Source: Aspidapion aeneum
Taxonomy: Eukaryota > Arthropoda > Insecta > Coleoptera > Brentidae
Length of the DNA stretch: 64,000 nt
Assembly (NCBI GenBank): GCA_963576565.1
Contig: OY755044.1
Span: 44,210,735 to 44,274,734 of the forward strand
Direction of reading: 5' to 3'
Shown here: positions 13,270 to 23,473 of the stretch, piece after piece
Layout of the letters: each line of letters starts with the position of its first letter
Position numbering within the stretch: position 1 is the stretch's first letter
Made by a program: the position numbers and the translations under genes
Notes under the pieces: generated by a model
What the model was told of the DNA's origin: nothing
The model's database searches: none
The model's input: the letters and a program-made list of their open reading frames with translations, nothing else

Positions 13270-13419
13270 GCAAAACAAAAAAGTTTCAAAATCATCTGAA
13301 ACGCAAAGATATATAAAAAATTTTGAAATCGGAGCAACTTTTTTTTCTTGAAAAAATTAGGATCACTATAGCTCACACTACTATAGTATAGTATACGTGT
13401 GAGCTAAAATTTAATTTTG

Positions 13420-15950
13420 GCCTACATATTTTCTAAAAAAATCTTATTAAATATGTCTCCGTAAAGACTTATTTTTATTAACAAAAAATATCAAAAATTC
13501 ATTATGATTTTTTCAATACGTTAAAACTTTCCTTTGTTTGATTTCCCTGTGTGCTGTTTTACTATATGGGCTTTTTCCTTTGCGCGCTTTTTTAATGTGT
13601 GTTTCAAAAGATAAGAAATTAAGAAATTTAACATTTGCAATGACATTTTAAAACGTTAACGTATAATTTTTGAAAAATCTGAAAACTTAAGAAAACATAG
13701 TTAAAACTTTTTTAGCATGTTTATTCAGGCAGAAAATGGACGCTGACATTTTTGGTGAGACACCCTGTGTTACTAAAAACAGAAAACTTATTTAGCTTTG
13801 TTCTTTGTTTGATATACGGTATATTATAACTAATGCAACCTTAATTCTTTTGTATGTGGGTAACCGAAATCTCTTAAGGTATTTTTATTACACCCATTTC
13901 CACGTATCCTGTGGTACTACCAGTAGGTATCAACTGCGTTTCAAAAGGTTCTGCCCACGCGTGCTTTTTTAACAACAGTGGTACTTGGTGCACAAAGGTT
14001 ACAACCTATTAACCAAGTACTGCGTTAAATTTTTCTGAGCCCTGATTCTGGGTTTTGTTTGCTGTTTTTAATGAGCCTGAACTCTGAAATTTAGAAACAC
14101 AGCGGATTTAAGGGGGGGGCGTGATCATTACCCCCCTAGAAAAAAAAATATGCACTTTTTGAAAAGAAAACAGGAGAATTACCTTCCCGCCCCCCCTAAA
14201 AAATATATTATAAATAATTTTTTCGTCCACTATTTTTTTACCTAGATTTGCGCTTGCAAAATACCAATACTAGTATTTACTACAGGGTCTAAAGTCCTAG
14301 GTTTTAAAATTCTGGATCTAACAGTCTAGATTTTGGTTGAAGGTTAAACTATTTTTTTCCCTTTTATGCAATAGTTTTTTAGTTTCCTTATAAAACATAG
14401 GCCATCTTTTTTCATTGTAGCAATGATATTATTTTTTCGTCAAAACTTATACCTTCTTTAGCCATAGCTGCGCAGGCTAGGAAGGTAAAAATATAATATG
14501 TTGCTTTAAAAATGGTAGCCATATTTAAACCTCCACAGGTCACCAGGAAATGTCGAATATAAACGGAGTCAGTGTCAACCATCCGCTATATTATGTTAGT
14601 TATTTGGACAATTAAGCGATAATTAAACTGATTTTCAGGTTTAATAGAGTTTTACTGAAAAGGGATTCTAATATATCTTGCGCTTTTTACAATATTTTAA
14701 TACTGAAACGTATTTATTATGATAATGCATCTACAAAGACAGTTTTTTAGTAGTGTTTTGAACTTTAAAGAACCCACCAGAGGTGGTACTAGAATCGGAG
14801 ATTATTTTTAACGATAATCCTATGAATGCATGGACTAGATTTCCAAAAAATAATATGCCTATCGTAACAAAAATTTTATTTGATTTATTTTTATTTTTAG
14901 AGTTATGAACGCAATATTTTTTTTTTATTTAAGCATTGTAAAAAAGTGATGATTTTAGAATACGGTACAGTTATCTCCATAAACGGGGTAGCTAACGCTT
15001 TCGGAATCTTAAATAAGAGAAATGTGAAAAACAAAAGAATGAGAAACAAATTGTCGCAAACAAAAATTCCCTAAAGCACATGTCTCAAACGTCAAAAAAC
15101 CAAAGATGAAAAACAAAAAATCTCGAAGATAAAAAGAAAATAAAAAAAAGGAGACTAAAACTATCCTTCGAAAATACGACCCCTGGTCAGGTAAGGTTTT
15201 TTTAGTATACTAACTTAACCAAATCAGGTTAGTTCTTTTAGTTCACTAACCTAACCAAGTCAGCATAATTTATTATTGTTTTAAATTTTTAACTTTTTGT
15301 ATTTTTTCATATTTTTGTTTTTAAGAGTTTCTCTATGGAGATTTTTTGTTTTCGATCTTCTGCCATTTGATTGTTTGTCGCTCAAGGTTTTGTTCTTCAA
15401 GATTATTTTTTCGGTCTTTTGATTTTCCTCAGGGTTACTTAAAAAAGTTGTCAATTTTTAATACAATACTGAGGCTAAATTTGATGTATATCGCTTCCTC
15501 CATATAACATACAGGGCGTATCACTACAAAGAAAACAATAAATTTTTGATTGTCATTTTCACAGTGAGGTGTCTTTACCTGGGACAAAGCAGTCTGAAGA
15601 ATGGGGTTGGGTACGCTCAATAAAAACTGTTTTATTTTATTTGTGACGCCGGCCACTCGTATTTTTTATGTGAAGTGGATTTTTTTAAAGGAACTCCTCA
15701 GTGGTGTAGATGGGCCAAGAAAAATTTAATATCAAACTCTAAATGGACAAATAATACATAGTATAATGGGAGATAATAAATTGCATCCCAAGTACCTATA
15801 TATTTTTATGGACATATTGCATCCCGGGTATAGGCAAATTGCAGGCAAAAACCAACTTAAACAGCAAGATAAAATTGAATCTATTATCACAGTGTTGCCG
15901 CCCTCATTTTCTGTATTTAGGTAAAACTACGCCCATCTGTGTATGGGGTT
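13420..15950. other. Unassigned DNA with a MITE relic
   Basis: No gene recognised. At about 14100-14205 a stretch starting AGCGGATTTAAGGGGGGGCG is related, inverted, to the element at 47106-47417. The rest is AT-rich, with short runs such as ACTAACCTAACCAA near 15250. Confidence 0.45.
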
Positions 15951-15954
15951 CGGT

Positions 15955-16065
15955 TTGGTGTGATTGGGTTTAGTTAGGTTTGGTTTGATTGGGTTTAGTT
16001 AGGTTTGGTTTGATTAGGTTAGGTTAGGTGTGGTTTGATTTGGTTTGCTTCGCGTTAGATGGTTG
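15955..16065. repeat. Short G/T-rich tandem repeat
   Basis: About two and a half copies of a 25-bp unit (GGTTTGATTGGGTTTAGTTA), ending in TTAGGTTAGGTTAGG. The last part resembles the insect telomere repeat TTAGG but is far too short and irregular to be telomeric. Confidence 0.6.
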
Positions 16066-16443
16066 GTTAGAACAAGGGAGATATCAAATTACTCACTTTT
16101 CGTAGAATCACCCATTTAGGTAAAATAACGCACGTCAGCGTATGTGGAGAGGTACGCATGCCTTTGTCATTGATAATAAATTATTTTACTAAAATAAAAT
16201 TGAGAAACTTAGCAACATTTCTTCAATTTTGATAACCGACTATCGGAAATATCAGAGTCCCCTTTTTTCTACTTGGGATACAATGACTTTGTTTGGTTCC
16301 GGTATGATACCTTTTTCGGGATGCAATTCGCCGTGGGCCAATATAATACTCTTTTTCATGTTTTTTGCTTGCTAACGTAAATTTGACACTGAAGTTCTTA
16401 TCTGTGGGATCAAAGTATTAAGTTCTTGGGAATCTGTTAAACT

Positions 16444-17376
16444 CGGCCCTAGGTTGATAGCGTGCAGGTTATTTGCGCGCGGACAATTGCGGGCAATCAT
16501 TAGCGCGCAACCAATTGGGCGCGGACGATTGCGCGCAAACATTAGCGCGCAACCAATAGCGCGCAAAAACCGCGCATTGCGTGCATGTATTTGTATTAGA
16601 GTCCTAACCAACCCATAATCAAGTCGAATTGCCCTGCCCAGCCGAGGTGGAACAGGGGCCGAAGATAGTATTCGAACCTGTTATAAAAATGTTGGGTTTC
16701 GCGAAAATTAAAAAAATTAAGCACTACAGGCACCAAAAAGTGCCGCTGTAGAAGACTGTAAAGTAAAAAGAAGAATACTGAAAAAGTGGAAAAAATAGCG
16801 CCACAGGTTCAGGCAAAAATTTCGGAAAAATTTTACACTTTTCAGAATAAACCGCCCTTAAAGGAATAAAAATTACAAACAAAATTGAAAAATTGCGCCG
16901 GCTGCGAATCTTTCGCAAAAAATGCTGCCTTAAAAGAAAATTTTTGGTTATAACAAAAAAAAATGATGCAGCAAGCGAAAATTTAAAAAAAGTTAAATAA
17001 TTAAAAAAAAAATGTTACCGAAATGCAATAGTTTCGGTTAGTTTCAAAAGTATAAGCCCCGCGTCGGAAATTTTTAAATGACTTGAATAGTTCGTTCCTG
17101 AGGTTCCTGATTAATTATGCTCATTTCGTTTGGGGGAATTAATTTTAGGCTTGGAGCTCTAACCCCCCTAGATTTCGACTCGTGCCAAATCAAACTAAAA
17201 ACATGTTCTCTTGTAAACACTTAATTTTGTAACTTACAATAGTTCTGCAGTAAGGCGACGATTTTTCCGCGCGATAGTGTTTGAACGCAATTATCAACGC
17301 GTAATTGCTTGCGCGCATTTGTCAGCGCGAAAATGTCCCGCGCGCAAATTACCTGCGTGCTATTGACCCAGCGCCG
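16444..17376. mobile_element. CpG-rich element with long repeat-bearing TIRs
   Basis: The left end (CGGCCCTAGGTTGATAGCG, then GTTATTTGCGCGCGG) pairs with the inverted right end (CGGCGCTGGGTCAATAGCA, then GTAATTTGCGCGCGG). The inverted similarity continues for roughly 150 bp on each side and is built from repeated GCGCGCAA motifs, in sharp contrast with the AT-rich surroundings. TTAA lies at both borders (16437-16440, with three extra bases before the TIR, and 17377-17380), hinting at a TTAA target like that of piggyBac or Kolobok elements. No transposase is seen in the roughly 600-bp core. Superfamily uncertain. Confidence 0.65.
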
Positions 17377-17637
17377 TTAAATTTCTAATAAATAGAAGAA
17401 CAGGAAACTATTGGCGAATTAAATTTTTTATTTCTGGACCTATTTTTTGGGATTTTCCAATCTAAAGATCTCTCAGCTCTCGCAAAGAAATATCACTTAC
17501 AAAAATTGTTACTAAATTTAATAACTTATGTCACCATTTTAAATGGCACTAGAAATGCTACTAATTTTCTGATTGGAGCTAAGTATTCCATTGGTAGCTT
17601 CAATAATAACAAAGTTACACTTAATTTCAAACAGCCT

Positions 17638-17846
17638 CTTTGTTTGAAACTCTTAGCCAATCATTGAGTAGAAATAAAATTTCGGACTTCCATTGTCTTT
17701 ATTTATTTAAAACACGACGTTCCGGTTAGTAAAGATTTTCAAGTGTAAACAGATTACACTTGAAAACGGTTAGGGATACTTATTAACCGAAACGTCGTGT
17801 TTAAAATAAATAAAGAAAATGAAAGTCCGAAATTTCATTTCTATTG
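17638..17846. mobile_element. Penelope-like 3'-end palindrome (head-to-head), small
   Basis: Two copies of one Penelope 3' tail face away from each other: 17666-17748 (reverse) and about 17757-17843 (forward), around a tiny centre. Each tail contains ACACTTGAAAACGGTTA, CCGAAACGTCGTGTTT, AATAAATAAAG and AGTCCGAAATTTCATTTCT, as at the ends of the dimer at 30571-31513. AAACAGCCT is present on both sides (17629-17637, 17847-17855), a possible 9-bp TSD. No coding part remains. Confidence 0.7.
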
Positions 17847-17855
17847 AAACAGCCT

Positions 17856-18515
17856 GTTAATAAGACGAGGCAGCCACTGTGGCAATAATATAAAGGCAAA
17901 TAAATACACATTTGAAGAGATAAATTAGATAAATTTCTTAAATCTCGGTCCAAATCTAAAAACCTAAAAAACCACAGAATACCAGTGAGATTCTTTTGAC
18001 TCGATACATGGTTTTCAATAGGGGTGCGTGCGACAGCGACTTTCTAAAGCACCCTTGATTAATTGTGTGAACCGTAAAAACTACTCCGATAATCTTGATC
18101 TTTGATCATTTTCAGAGAACATATAACATCTATTTCTTCGATGTCATTTTGTATTTGGGAATAGGACTAAGGGCACAATGTATCAATTTGTTAGTGGGAG
18201 AATAACAGGGCAAAATGATTTATCAAATGACAAATGGAAAATATTGGTAAGGAATTATTTTTAAATTATGTAACGCTCAAGGGGGGAAGGGAGGGTTTTG
18301 TACCGAATGAAACAAGGTTGGGTCTTTGAAACAAGGTTGGGTCTTTTGATGTACTAATACTAATAGGGTTCCAAAAAATTTTAGTTTTTAGTTTTTATTA
18401 TTTAAACAAAAAATTCTTAGACTTACATGCAGTATTTGCACATTTCGGCAATTTATACTCGTAGTTTTGTAGTTTATGTATGGTAAAAGTGTATTTCTAT
18501 ATATATATTTATCGG
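17856..18515. other. Unassigned DNA with two element fragments
   Basis: At about 18117-18160 a stretch matching 1968-2000 (AGAACATATAACA, TTTCTTCGATGTCAT) suggests a fragment of the 1.2-2.1 kb element. At 18258-18310 TTAAATTATGTAACGCTCAA and the following G-rich run match the right end, inverted, of the MITEs at 32.4 and 34.1 kb. Nothing else recognised. Confidence 0.5.
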
Positions 18516-19891
18516 TTTCACAACGTTCTACGTCTTCCGATATCCAATCTCCACCCGTTTCTGTTTGCCCATAATTCATCATCTAGGCCTCTTATTTTTA
18601 TTTCATTGTCTATTCCTTCTCTCCAGCTTCTCCTCGGCCGTCCTCGTTTTCTTTGGCCAGTTGGTTTCCATTGTAGTATTTGTTTAGGTAGTCTTTCATT
18701 ATTCATTCTTTGTACAGCTGGTTTCAATAAATTTAGTTACGACTCTTAAAACAATTTTTTCCGAAATTTGAGCAGTGTATTTATATTATTATTGTTTTTA
18801 AATCAATTAAATTCAAAATGACACGGTCACTTTACTTCCAAATAATTTTAAAACTAATTTCAGTGGCTACATACAACATTAGAAATGAAAGCTAGAATGG
18901 TTACTAAACTGGAAAATGGTTGGTCCCTTACCGCTGTTGCTGAAGAGTTTCATGTCTCAGGAATTACGGTGTTCCTAATTAACAAAAGGTGGCAGGAAGA
19001 ACAAGTTTTAGAGAGAAAAAGAGGTTCAGCAAGACCCACTATGTCCATAGCCGAACAAGACAAGGCCCTGGTTGCGAGAGCTGCGAGAATTCTGTCGGAG
19101 TTTCCTGAAAGTAAAACCACTGTATGGAGGAGAATTAGAAAATCAAATATTAGACATCGAATTGCGGCAAACAAAACTGGTTTAACGCCCCAACAAAAGC
19201 AATCCCGTTTAATATTTGCACTAAATCATATCAATAACAACCAAAATTTTTGGAGGAGAGTGAGGTTCTACTACGTTATACCTCGCTCGTCAAAACGCCC
19301 TATATAACGATTTTTTTGTATGGAAATGATTCTTTGGACTATTTTTAGTCGATTTAGATACGGGAAATTTTAAAAAAAAGTATGGTTTTTTTGAAAAATA
19401 ATTTAAAAAAAAACGTTACATAGTGATTTTCTTTGACTTGTTTTGGTTGAAAAAAATCAATTTCTATCACTGCATCGTCAAATTTTCGACATAAATTTGT
19501 AAATTAGCTTAGGATTAATAATTTAACAATTTTAAATTAATTACATACCTAGTTTTTCGTGTTTTTTCGCGGTTTTTTCACAAAATTTTGAAAATTTGTA
19601 CAGTTGACCTTCCTACAGATGTTTTGACACATTGAGAGAAATTTTTTGCTGGGCCGACTGTTTCCAGGTCATTCGGCCATATCAAACTTCCCAATTCGAT
19701 TTGCTTACGCTGACTTACCCTCAGATGCACCGTAAGCACTTAAGCGCGATCATGGGTTTAATCGCGATTAAGTCCTTGTTGCTCACATACAAAACAACAA
19801 AGATTGAGAATGGATTAGCAAAGCCTTGTTACGGGGCATCTGAGGGTTAAAGGCCCAAATTATAGGAAATTATTTATTTAGAACTACTCAC

Positions 19892-19916
19892 CAAGAATCG
19901 GCGCAGCCGATTCTTG
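19892..19916. repeat. Hairpin with core TCGGCGCAGCCGA
   Basis: CAAGAATCGGC and GCCGATTCTTG form an 11-bp perfect stem around the loop GCA. The same core and loop recur in the 97-bp palindrome at 20069-20165. Confidence 0.85.
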
Positions 19917-19934
19917 CTTATTGCTTGTGCAGTA

Positions 19935-20045
19935 CGGTTCGGTTCGGTTCCGTTCAGTTCGGTTCAGTTCGGTACGGTTTGGTTCGGTTCGGTTCGGTTC
20001 GGTTCGGTTCGGTTCGGTTTGGTTCGGTTGGGTTCGGTTTGCCTC
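19935..20045. repeat. (GGTTC)n pentanucleotide array
   Basis: About twenty GGTTC units, mostly exact, with scattered variants (GTTCC, CAGTT, GGTTT). It lies between the two hairpins that share the TCGGCGCAGCCGA core. The complement GAACC is amplified in the satellite at 11.6 and 12.8 kb, and a few units (CCGAACCGAACCG) occur in the MITE at 36.1 kb. Confidence 0.85.
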
Positions 20046-20068
20046 AGTTAAATTCGGTTTGACTTGTT

Positions 20069-20165
20069 CTTAGGTAAGGTTTGTTGTGTCTTAAAGTAAT
20101 TCAGCAGGAGTCGGCGCAGCCGACTCCTGCTGAATTACTTTAAGACGCAACAAACCTTACCTAAG
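20069..20165. repeat. 97-bp near-perfect palindrome
   Basis: Two 47-nt arms, starting CTTAGGTAAGGTTTG and ending CAAACCTTACCTAAG, pair with a single mismatch (20087 region, T opposite G) around the three-base loop GCA. The core TCGGCGCAGCCGA is the same as in the 19892-19916 hairpin. As RNA or single-stranded DNA it would fold into a very stable stem. Confidence 0.9.
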
Positions 20166-23100
20166 CCCGACCCGAACCAAACCAAACCGAACTGCTGAAT
20201 TACCGTTTTTGTGGTTTACTTTATGTAAGGTCAGGTTAGGCTGATTAGAATGTTCGGTTGTGCTGATTTTTACATAATTTTTATGATAAATAACAAACTA
20301 TATAGCTTTCTGCATCATTTTTTCCATTATAAATACTCAATAGACGATTTTGGACGAAAATGCGTGACCAATTAAATGGTTGAAGCCAGATGTCAGGTAG
20401 AACGTTAGATTTAAAAAATATGGTGTACCCATATTTCTATGCGTAAATACATTTCTAAAAACACAATTACCTTTTTTCGTCCCTTGCCAGACAGTTGGTC
20501 ACCTTATTTTGGCTAATTGACCATTTAGATCAAGTTCAGTGGATTGTGAGCCGCCCGTTTTTATCTCGACATCACAAACGTCAAATAACCTCTTTCTATA
20601 GCATTTTGTGTAATTTTTTACTAATTTTTTAATTTTTAAATTTCTAAAAAAAATGTGAAAAATCCGCATTTTTTTTTCTTGAAAACGGTATAAAAAGACC
20701 TAAACTTATTATTTAAAAAAAAAAACACGCATTTTCCAGCATCGAGGTATATCGTAGTAGACCCGAGAGTGATATTTACAGACGAAAAGATTTTTCGAAA
20801 AAAGGAAAAATCAGCGTGTATAGGCCAAATAATACCAGATACGAGCCCCAGTATGTTAATCGCTAACGTGCTGCTGGACACTTTAGCGTTAATGTGTGGG
20901 GCTGGATCTCAGCCAGAGAATCGGCGTAGTTTGGAGAATTGATAAAAGGTTGGTTGAAGAACTATAGCAAAAAAATTTTTACCACTTTATTAAATAAATT
21001 TTTTGTTTGTCGGCCAGACTTATATTAATATATTACAAAATGTTATGGCACCAAGCGTTACAGAATTTTTTCCAGAAAACGATTACATCTTCCAACATGA
21101 TAATTGTCCGGTGCACACAGCAAATATTGTGACACGATGGATGCAGGACAGAAATATTGAGTCCCTTCCTTGGGCCAGTTAAAGCCCAGACATGAACCCA
21201 ATTAAAAATGTTTGGGGTGTCATAGTTAAACAATTATATCAGCGAAACTTTTTGCCACAAAATGTTGAGCATCTTTGGGAAGATATTTTAAATATTTGGG
21301 AAAGTCTTGCTGAACGGGAAGATTTTACAATCCCCTTTTATGAATCTATGCCTCATAGACTCCAAAAGGTTATCGATGCAAATGGTGACATGACCAAATA
21401 TTAGTTTTAGTTGTGTAAATGGTGTAAATAGATAGGTATATTTTTTTACTTTTAATAGCATTCTCATATTAGGTATTTTAATTTTACTTCTAACGTGTTT
21501 GCATTAAGTTCGTTTGCATGTTGTTTAATATTGTTATCAATAAAATATTTAATAATCCGATTCTTTTCTAACTTTTGACCATAAAAGTGGAAACCTTAGT
21601 GTAAGACGGTGTAGTAAAATTAGTTACCTTAATCGCCCTGTCGTTAAAGATAACCTATTAAAATTTTTCTGTCAAGTCAATAATATACACTGCTCAAAAT
21701 AATTAAATACTTTTTAAAGTCGTAACTAAATTTATTGAAACCAGCTGTACATGTCCGTACCACACCAGTTGTTTTGTTCTTATATCATCCACTAAAGTAC
21801 GTTCACCCACTGTCATAATTTCTCTTATTCTTTGATTTGTAACTCTTTCTCTTTTTGATTTCCCTGCTGCTCTTCTCCAATAGTCCATCTCCGTAGCGGA
21901 AAGCATTTTTTCTGTTCTATCTTTGATTGGCCATACTTCTGAGCCGTATGTAATAATATTTTTTACAATGGTGTTATATATAAGCTTTTTGTTATGTTTT
22001 GATATACTTTGGTCCCAAATTATTCCATTTAATAAAGTTATTGCTTTTCTTCCTTGTACGTTTCGATCTTTTATAGCTTTGTCTAGTGTTCCGGCAGCTG
22101 TAATTTTTAGATTTAGTATTTATACTCATCACAGGACTGAATTCGCTGCCCGGTATTTAAGACTAGATCCTGTTTCATTCCACCGATACACATATACTCT
22201 GTCTTATTGAGATTAACTTCTAGTCCCCACTTATTGTACCCTTCTATTAGTTTTCGTGTCATATATTCGAGGTCGTCATAATCCTGAGCCACTACTATCT
22301 GATCATCGGCGAAACATAAAGTATACAAGGTGGTTTCGTCCAACGAAATTCCCATGTTTTGGCATTTTCTCTTCCATAATTTAAGGACTTGTTTCAAGTA
22401 TATCTTGAAGAGCGTAGGCGAGATACAGCAACCTTGTTTAAGACCTTTATTTACTTGAAAGCCTTTGGTTAGTTTTGCTTTTATTTTAACTTTTGCCTTA
22501 CTATTGCGGTATAACTCTTTGATGGCCTTAATTAGTTGTACGCTTATGTTTGTGTTATCCAACGCTTTCCAAAGTAGATTTAGTGGTATACTATCATATG
22601 CCTTCTGCAAATCGACGTAAAGCAGATGCAGCTCTTGTCCGTATGCCATTTTCTTTTCAATAACTTGGGTTATACAAAGAGACGATCAGAAGTCGATCTA
22701 CCCGCCCTGAAACCGGCTTGTTCTTCTGTCTCCATGTCTTTATATTCGCTTGCCACTTTATTTCTTATTATTTTACCGTATATTCTGCTTAGCGTACTAG
22801 TCACAGATATACCTCTATAATTCTCACATATATATTTCCGTCTTTTTTGTGTATTGTGGATATATATGACTTTTTCCACTCAGTTGGTACTACAGTTCCA
22901 TTTAAATATTTTTGGAAAAGATTCCGTAATCTCGAAAACAGTTCTTCAGTGCCATATTTAATAAGTTCAGCTGGGATATTTCCGGATCCGGCAGATTTAC
23001 CGCTTTTTAAGGCTGTGCACACGTTTTTGACCTCAGAGATTGTGAGGGGTACTGGAGATCCCATCGTTCTAATTATATTGTCTTTCTTCTTCCTTGAATT

Positions 23101-23473
23101 CTGCTTCAGTTAAAAGATTTTTAAAATTTTCATATCATTCTTTGTGTGGTATTGGTGAAATGATATCTCTGCATGTTTCTTTTTTAATCGATCTTATAGT
23201 TTTCCAGCTTTCGGTACTTCTCCTACCTCCTAAGTAAGAATCTATTTTCTGGCACTTACGTCCCAGAAGATTTTTCTTATCACTGATCATTCTTCTCACC
23301 TTTAATTGCGCGATTTTGTATTCTTCTCTGCTTCTATCTGTCTTTTGGGATAAGTAGGTGTGATATAATTTCCTTTTTTTCTCTATTTCTTTTTCAATAT
23401 CGGCATCCCACCAGTATGGTTTTCTTCTTTTAGAAGGTTCTTCCACTAATCCTAGTGTATTTCTTGAAAGCAA

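Larger units (their letters stand above)
10075..13413. repeat. Satellite array with 1.2-kb higher-order unit
   Basis: The array consists of 115-120-bp monomers built on CTCAATTACCTTTCGTTTGA, grouped with the hairpin-ended element described at 8869-9610. Left hairpins begin near 10108, 10287, 11490 and 12690; right hairpins lie near 10983-11021, 12176-12214 and 13371-13410. The block 10660-11850 is repeated almost exactly at 11850-13060 (offset 1188 bp growing to 1200 bp because the CAGA and GAACC tracts differ in length). CAGA tracts lie near 10815-10880, 11385-11415, 12000-12075, 12577-12615 and 13218-13270. The near-identity of the two 1.2-kb units points to a recent unequal exchange. Confidence 0.85.
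19264..20764. mobile_element. 1.5-kb non-coding element with 8-bp TSD inside the Tc1 transposase
   Basis: GAGAGTGA occurs directly before 19264 and directly after 20764 (19256-19263, 20765-20772). The ends are inverted: GGTTCTACTACGTTATACCT on the left; GGGTCTACTACGATATACCT as reverse complement of the right. It encodes no recognisable protein. It contains two hairpins, a GGTTC array and an inverted pair CCCTCAGATGC / GCATCTGAGGG (about 19719 and 19837). An 8-bp TSD would fit hAT, P or Merlin; the GG-start TIR is unlike the CAGTGGCG hAT ends elsewhere in the window, and Merlin is possible. Family undecided. Confidence 0.8.
18885..21404 (+). pseudogene. Tc1-like transposase, interrupted and mutated
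   Basis: The N-terminal part (18885-19263, about 126 codons) has the paired helix-turn-helix start typical of Tc1 (WSLTAVAEEFHVSG). The C-terminal part (about 20765-21404, about 212 codons) has the DDE domain: FTDEKIF for the first Asp and FQHDNCPVHTA for the second. Together they equal the usual 340 residues. Damage: the 1.5-kb insertion after NFWRR, a frameshift between about 20840 and 20890 (the NVWGW motif is in another frame), a TAA stop just before SPDMNPI (about 21180), and Lys (AAA, 21204-21206) where the family has the catalytic Glu of the PDLNPIENVW motif. It cannot make active enzyme. Confidence 0.88.
18715..21747 (+). mobile_element. Tc1-like DNA transposon inserted in the LINE
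   Basis: TIRs start CAGCTGGTTTCAATAAATTT and are closed by the exact inverse at 21747, with the similarity running on through TTAGTTACGACT and, more weakly, to the ACTGCTC motif some 60 bp inside. TA flanks both sides (18713-18714, 21748-21749). Taking the element out joins the LINE frame at its HVQ-RM residues, proving it is an insertion. Without the inner 1.5-kb element it would be about 1.5 kb, normal for Tc1. Confidence 0.9.
18518..23473 (-). pseudogene. LINE (non-LTR retrotransposon) ORF2 remnant, split by a transposon
   Basis: Read from 23473 downwards, the pieces are: a linker/thumb-type start (23135-23473), the start of the reverse-transcriptase domain (22801-23064, then 22670-22879, with KNGKSAG-like and AGFRAGRST motifs), the core (22113-22649, motif A YVDLQKAYDS, motif C FADD about residues 113-116), the C-terminal part (about 21750-22110, TYGSEVW and LVWYGHVQ), then after the interruption 18518-18712 with the RKRGRPRRSW motif. 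These motifs are typical of insect LINEs whose ORF2 ends in a GHVQRM...GRPR tail (RTE/CR1-like; clade not fixed). At least three frameshifts break it even without the insertion, so it is dead. The endonuclease domain is not recognisable upstream. Confidence 0.85.

Noticed and set aside
15955..16065. Telomere-like TTAGG repeats
   Set aside because: Only three consecutive units, with irregular G/T repeats before them; surrounded by ordinary interspersed repeats.
19935..20045. GGTTC array as a telomere or CRISPR-like array
   Set aside because: A pentanucleotide with no spacers; lies inside a transposon. No CRISPR structure occurs anywhere in this eukaryotic window.
22626..23113. Plus-strand open frames at 22.6-23.1 kb
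   Set aside because: Antisense shadows of the minus-strand LINE reverse transcriptase.
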